Source: Pseudomonadota bacterium | Lineage (GTDB): Bacteria > Pseudomonadota > Gammaproteobacteria > Xanthomonadales > Xanthomonadaceae | Direction of reading: 5' to 3' | DNA length: 5,817 nucleotides | Assembly: GCA_023457475.1 (NCBI GenBank) | Contig: JAEWLO010000093.1 | Coordinates: 1 to 5,817, forward strand | Part shown: positions 5,716-5,817 of the stretch, piece by piece | How positions within the stretch are numbered: position 1 is the stretch's first letter | Layout: each line of letters begins with the position of its first letter | The notes under the pieces: generated by a model | Databases searched by the model: none | What the model saw: only the letters and a program-made list of their open reading frames with translations | Told to the model about the DNA's origin: nothing | Program-made: the position numbers and the translations under genes

Positions 5716-5789
5716 CGTGTGCGTATGGGGCACGTGCGCATGGGGCGTATGCGGATCGGGTGCACGCAAATGGGTGCGCGGGATGGGGG
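5716..5789. repeat. Degenerate tandem repeat, period about 15 bp
   Basis: Successive units end in a shared ATGGGG-like core: 5716-5730, 5731-5745 and 5746-5760 are 15 bp each, then 5761-5774 (14 bp) and 5775-5787 (13 bp plus trailing Gs). Most keep a GCG or GCA followed by AT and three or four Gs. The first two units differ at only four positions; later ones decay. The array lies 106-179 bp upstream of the receptor ATG, in DNA with no recognised gene. Whether it is regulatory, a mutational expansion, or the edge of coding sequence to the right is not decidable here. Confidence 0.55.
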
Positions 5790-5817
5790 CGGGGTAACGC
5801 GGCGCGCGGGAATGCGG

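Noticed and set aside
5565..5765. 66-codon minus-strand open frame rich in Pro/Ile/Arg repeats
   Set aside because: Its repeated PIRIRPMRT-like character only reflects the DNA tandem repeat at 5716-5789, and the rest overlaps the receptor leader in another frame.

Overview
The window looks like a Stenotrophomonas chromosome (S. maltophilia complex or a close Xanthomonadaceae relative). The base composition is GC-rich. Two short elements (3-25 and 3451-3473) have the layout of SMAG repeats, the GTAG-headed palindromic REP family described in S. maltophilia: a GTAG tetranucleotide, an 8-bp perfect stem and a 3-nt loop. The proteins (a TonB-dependent receptor, a secreted EF-hand protein, a small polytopic membrane protein) fit that lineage. 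The species is inferred from this; there is no rRNA or other marker in the window.

Layout, left to right. Bases 1-205 are intergenic and hold one SMAG and a long imperfect hairpin (78-108). A five-helix inner-membrane protein of DUF6622 type follows (206-727, +). It converges, with 12 bp between stop codons, on a small secreted protein with five EF-hand-like loops (740-1153, -, GTG start). A divergent intergenic region (1154-1325) leads into a tightly coupled two-gene unit on the + strand: a GT4-like glycosyltransferase (1326-2360) and a CDP-glycerol glycerophosphotransferase-like protein (2357-3454), joined by a 4-bp ATGA overlap. The second gene ends inside a SMAG, which supplies its TAG stop. 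That hairpin sits between this unit and a convergent TonB-dependent receptor (3499-5610, -). The last 171-207 bases, upstream of the receptor, hold an inverted repeat and a degenerate tandem repeat with a period of about 15 bp.

How the genes work together. Only the two + strand transferases clearly form one functional unit. A reasonable inference is that they act in sequence on one cell-envelope glycan or glycolipid, with the first adding a sugar and the second a glycerol-phosphate or similar polyol-phosphate group. No polymerase, flippase or nucleotide-sugar gene is visible beside them, so they look like a stand-alone decoration cassette, not part of a full O-antigen locus. The EF-hand protein (predicted periplasmic calcium binding) and the receptor (outer-membrane import, substrate unknown) are separate transcription units. 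The most unusual points are the REP element providing a gene's stop codon and the orphan glycosyltransferase/glycerophosphotransferase pair. I see no CRISPR array, tRNA, rRNA, insertion sequence or phage gene.
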